From Lachnospiraceae bacterium (GTDB lineage: Bacteria > Bacillota > Clostridia > Lachnospirales > Lachnospiraceae): a DNA stretch of 34,573 bases. The notes beneath the pieces are model-generated. The model was not told the DNA's origin. It did not search any database and was given only the letters and a program-made list of their open reading frames with translations. The DNA is taken from NCBI GenBank assembly GCA_021203305.1, contig JAJQBK010000014.1, positions 1-34,573 of the forward strand. Reading direction: 5' to 3'. Of the stretch, positions 33,498-34,573 are shown one piece after another. The position numbers and the translations under genes are program-made. How positions within the stretch are numbered: the first letter of the stretch is position 1; every line of letters starts with the position of its first letter.

Positions 33498-34262
33498 ATG
33501 GCAGTAACAGTTAGATATGTTTCAGATGTAGAAGGATTAAATGTTAGAAGTACAGCATCCACATCTGGAAGTTTAATTACAACGTTGTGGTATGGCGATT
33601 TAATGTATGTCATATCTTCTTCTTCTGTAACCAATGGCTCTTATGAATGGATTAAGGTTCATTATTATCATGTTAATGATGACAAAACTACTTCGGAAGG
33701 AGAAGGATGGGTTGCGTTAGCTTTCACTACTAGGGTAACTACAACGTCTCCCTCAAAATCAAGTATTTATTGTTCTAGTGATTACTTGAATCAAATCCAA
33801 AGCCTTACTAATGCCAGATATATTTATAAATATCTGAATTCTCAGGGATGGAGTAATATGGCAATTTTTGCAACTCTTGGTAATATGGAAGGTGAAAGCA
33901 CGATTAATCCAGGACTAACAGAAGGCACATCTGGTGCATACGGATTAACACAGTGGGATCCAAAAACAAAACTGACAAATTGGATTGCTTCAACTTACGG
34001 AAGCAGTGCTGATACAAGTGATATTGATTATCAGTTGGCACGTATCTTATATGAAGTTCCTAGAGAAGGAGAACAGTGGATGTCCAGTAGAATGAATAAT
34101 ACGCTAACATTTGAAGAGTATACAACATCGACTTTAACTTGTGCTGAATTAACAAAATATTTTTTATATTGTTATGAATATCCAAGTAATATAGAAAGCC
34201 GTTTGTCAGAGCGTTTGGCGTTTACTCAGAAATGGAATACGCTTATAGGTTGTCTTATTTAG
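33498..34262 (+). CDS. SH3b plus phage-tail-type lysozyme protein
   Basis: AAGGAG (33483-33488) precedes ATG 33498. The 254-residue product has an N-terminal SH3b domain (about 5-78; VEGLNVRSTAS) for wall binding, a Ser/Thr linker, and a lysozyme domain resembling the phage tail lysozyme family (about 95-245; GNMEGESTINPG, YGLTQWDP). E131 or E133 is a likely catalytic acid. It has no signal peptide or membrane helix, so it would need lysis, a holin or another export path. It is AT-rich and separated from the ICE genes by 700 bp, so it may be cargo or flanking prophage-type DNA. Confidence 0.85.
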   Translation: MAVTVRYVSDVEGLNVRSTASTSGSLITTLWYGDLMYVISSSSVTNGSYEWIKVHYYHVNDDKTTSEGEGWVALAFTTRVTTTSPSKSSIYCSSDYLNQIQSLTNARYIYKYLNSQGWSNMAIFATLGNMEGESTINPGLTEGTSGAYGLTQWDPKTKLTNWIASTYGSSADTSDIDYQLARILYEVPREGEQWMSSRMNNTLTFEEYTTSTLTCAELTKYFLYCYEYPSNIESRLSERLAFTQKWNTLIGCLI

Positions 34263-34310
34263 AAAATGTTGTAAGTAATTTATGATATTGATCTTAATGT
34301 GAGAGAATAA

Positions 34311-34358
34311 AGTTGCCCTCGATAATCGTTATAAATGTGCTCTCGAGGGCAGCTTTTT
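34311..34358. terminator. Shared terminator between convergent genes
   Basis: AGTTGCCCTCGA (34311-34322) pairs with TCGAGGGCAGCT (34343-34354), 12 bp with one G-U pair, followed by five T residues on the + strand. The minus-strand gene ends at the same place, so it probably serves both directions, more weakly on the minus strand. Confidence 0.82.
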
Positions 34359-34573
34359 ATTCATAATAATTCCATCCGTAATATGTATTGATAAGTTTTA
34401 AAATTCGTCTGACGATAATATTACCAAATTCGATATATATATCAGAATTTTGAACTTCGTCAATATTATTTACTGAATAATTACTTAATTTTTGGCTCAG
34501 TTGACTTTTCATTTCATTTAGCCAAGTTTGCTGTTCATATTCGAATACTACATATTCTTCAGATGATATATTT
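34357..34573 (-). CDS. 3' end of an unknown minus-strand gene (partial)
   Basis: On the minus strand an open frame enters from the right edge and runs 71 codons to TAA (34359-34357). It ends just at the shared terminator. The C-terminal piece is acidic then hydrophobic (VFEYEQQTWLNEMKSQLSQK, and near the end VRRILKLINTYYGWNYYE). I recognise no family. AT-rich codon use matches the lysozyme gene it faces. Correct stop placement before a terminator supports it as real; its start lies outside the window. Confidence 0.6.
   Translation of the reverse strand, partial: NISSEEYVVFEYEQQTWLNEMKSQLSQKLSNYSVNNIDEVQNSDIYIEFGNIIVRRILKLINTYYGWNYYE

Overview
The window is most of an integrative and conjugative element (ICE) of the Tn1549/CTn type found in gut Clostridia. 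I infer a Lachnospiraceae-like Firmicute host from the gene set, the strong GGAGG ribosome binding sites and the frequent TTG starts. Every confident gene is on the + strand except a fragment at the right edge. No integrase or excisionase is visible, so the element is either cut by the window or has lost its recombination module.

Layout. (1) 1-516: a tandem 70-bp repeat that reuses the 5' half of tRNA-Asn, an intact tRNA-Asn(GUU) with its terminator, and a leader with a second terminator. (2) 517-7357: parA/parB partition genes, then a block of element-specific proteins (an unknown, DUF5688, a tiny TTG-started ORF, DpnD/PcfM-DUF3846), PcfB, the VirD4-type coupling protein and a small conserved protein. 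(3) 7383-14964: the Gram-positive type IV secretion (T4SS) operon: an attenuator-like leader, Maff2, VirB6-like, PrgI (VirB3-like), VirB4 (split by an in-frame amber codon), a C40 peptidase, DUF4315 and an SH3b/DUF4366 membrane protein. (4) 15037-16976: an AT-richer cargo unit with its own promoter and terminator, encoding an AlbA_2/HATPase (Schlafen-like) protein. (5) 16999-29702: a Cys-rich VLP protein, an acidic membrane protein, topoisomerase III, YodL/DUF4316, TTRAP, and a 2838-residue methyltransferase-helicase protein whose linker carries tnpV in another frame. (6) 29732-32785: MobC-like protein, candidate oriT, CD1845-like membrane protein, MOBP-type relaxase and CHC2 zinc-finger primase-like protein. 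(7) 32786-33480: noncoding DNA with consecutive hairpins, decamer repeats and a possible structured RNA. (8) 33498-34573: an SH3b-lysozyme gene with a cre-like operator in its promoter spacer, facing the 3' end of an unknown minus-strand gene.

How the parts work together (family knowledge plus inference). Relaxase and MobC act at oriT. The coupling protein with PcfB passes the nucleoprotein to a channel of VirB3/B4/B6-like proteins, and the C40 peptidase opens the wall. TopB, the CHC2 protein and the giant helicase-methyltransferase would support DNA processing, replication and possibly protection from restriction. ParA/ParB would stabilise the excised form.

The most interesting new observation is a short motif, S-V-L/R-x-x-L, placed 26-31 residues before the C-terminus of five otherwise unrelated element proteins, including PcfB and the 2838-residue protein. 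It may be a shared docking or translocation signal. Other strong leads are the amber-split VirB4, the overprinted tnpV, the missing canonical starts of mobC and the relaxase, and the noncoding right region.
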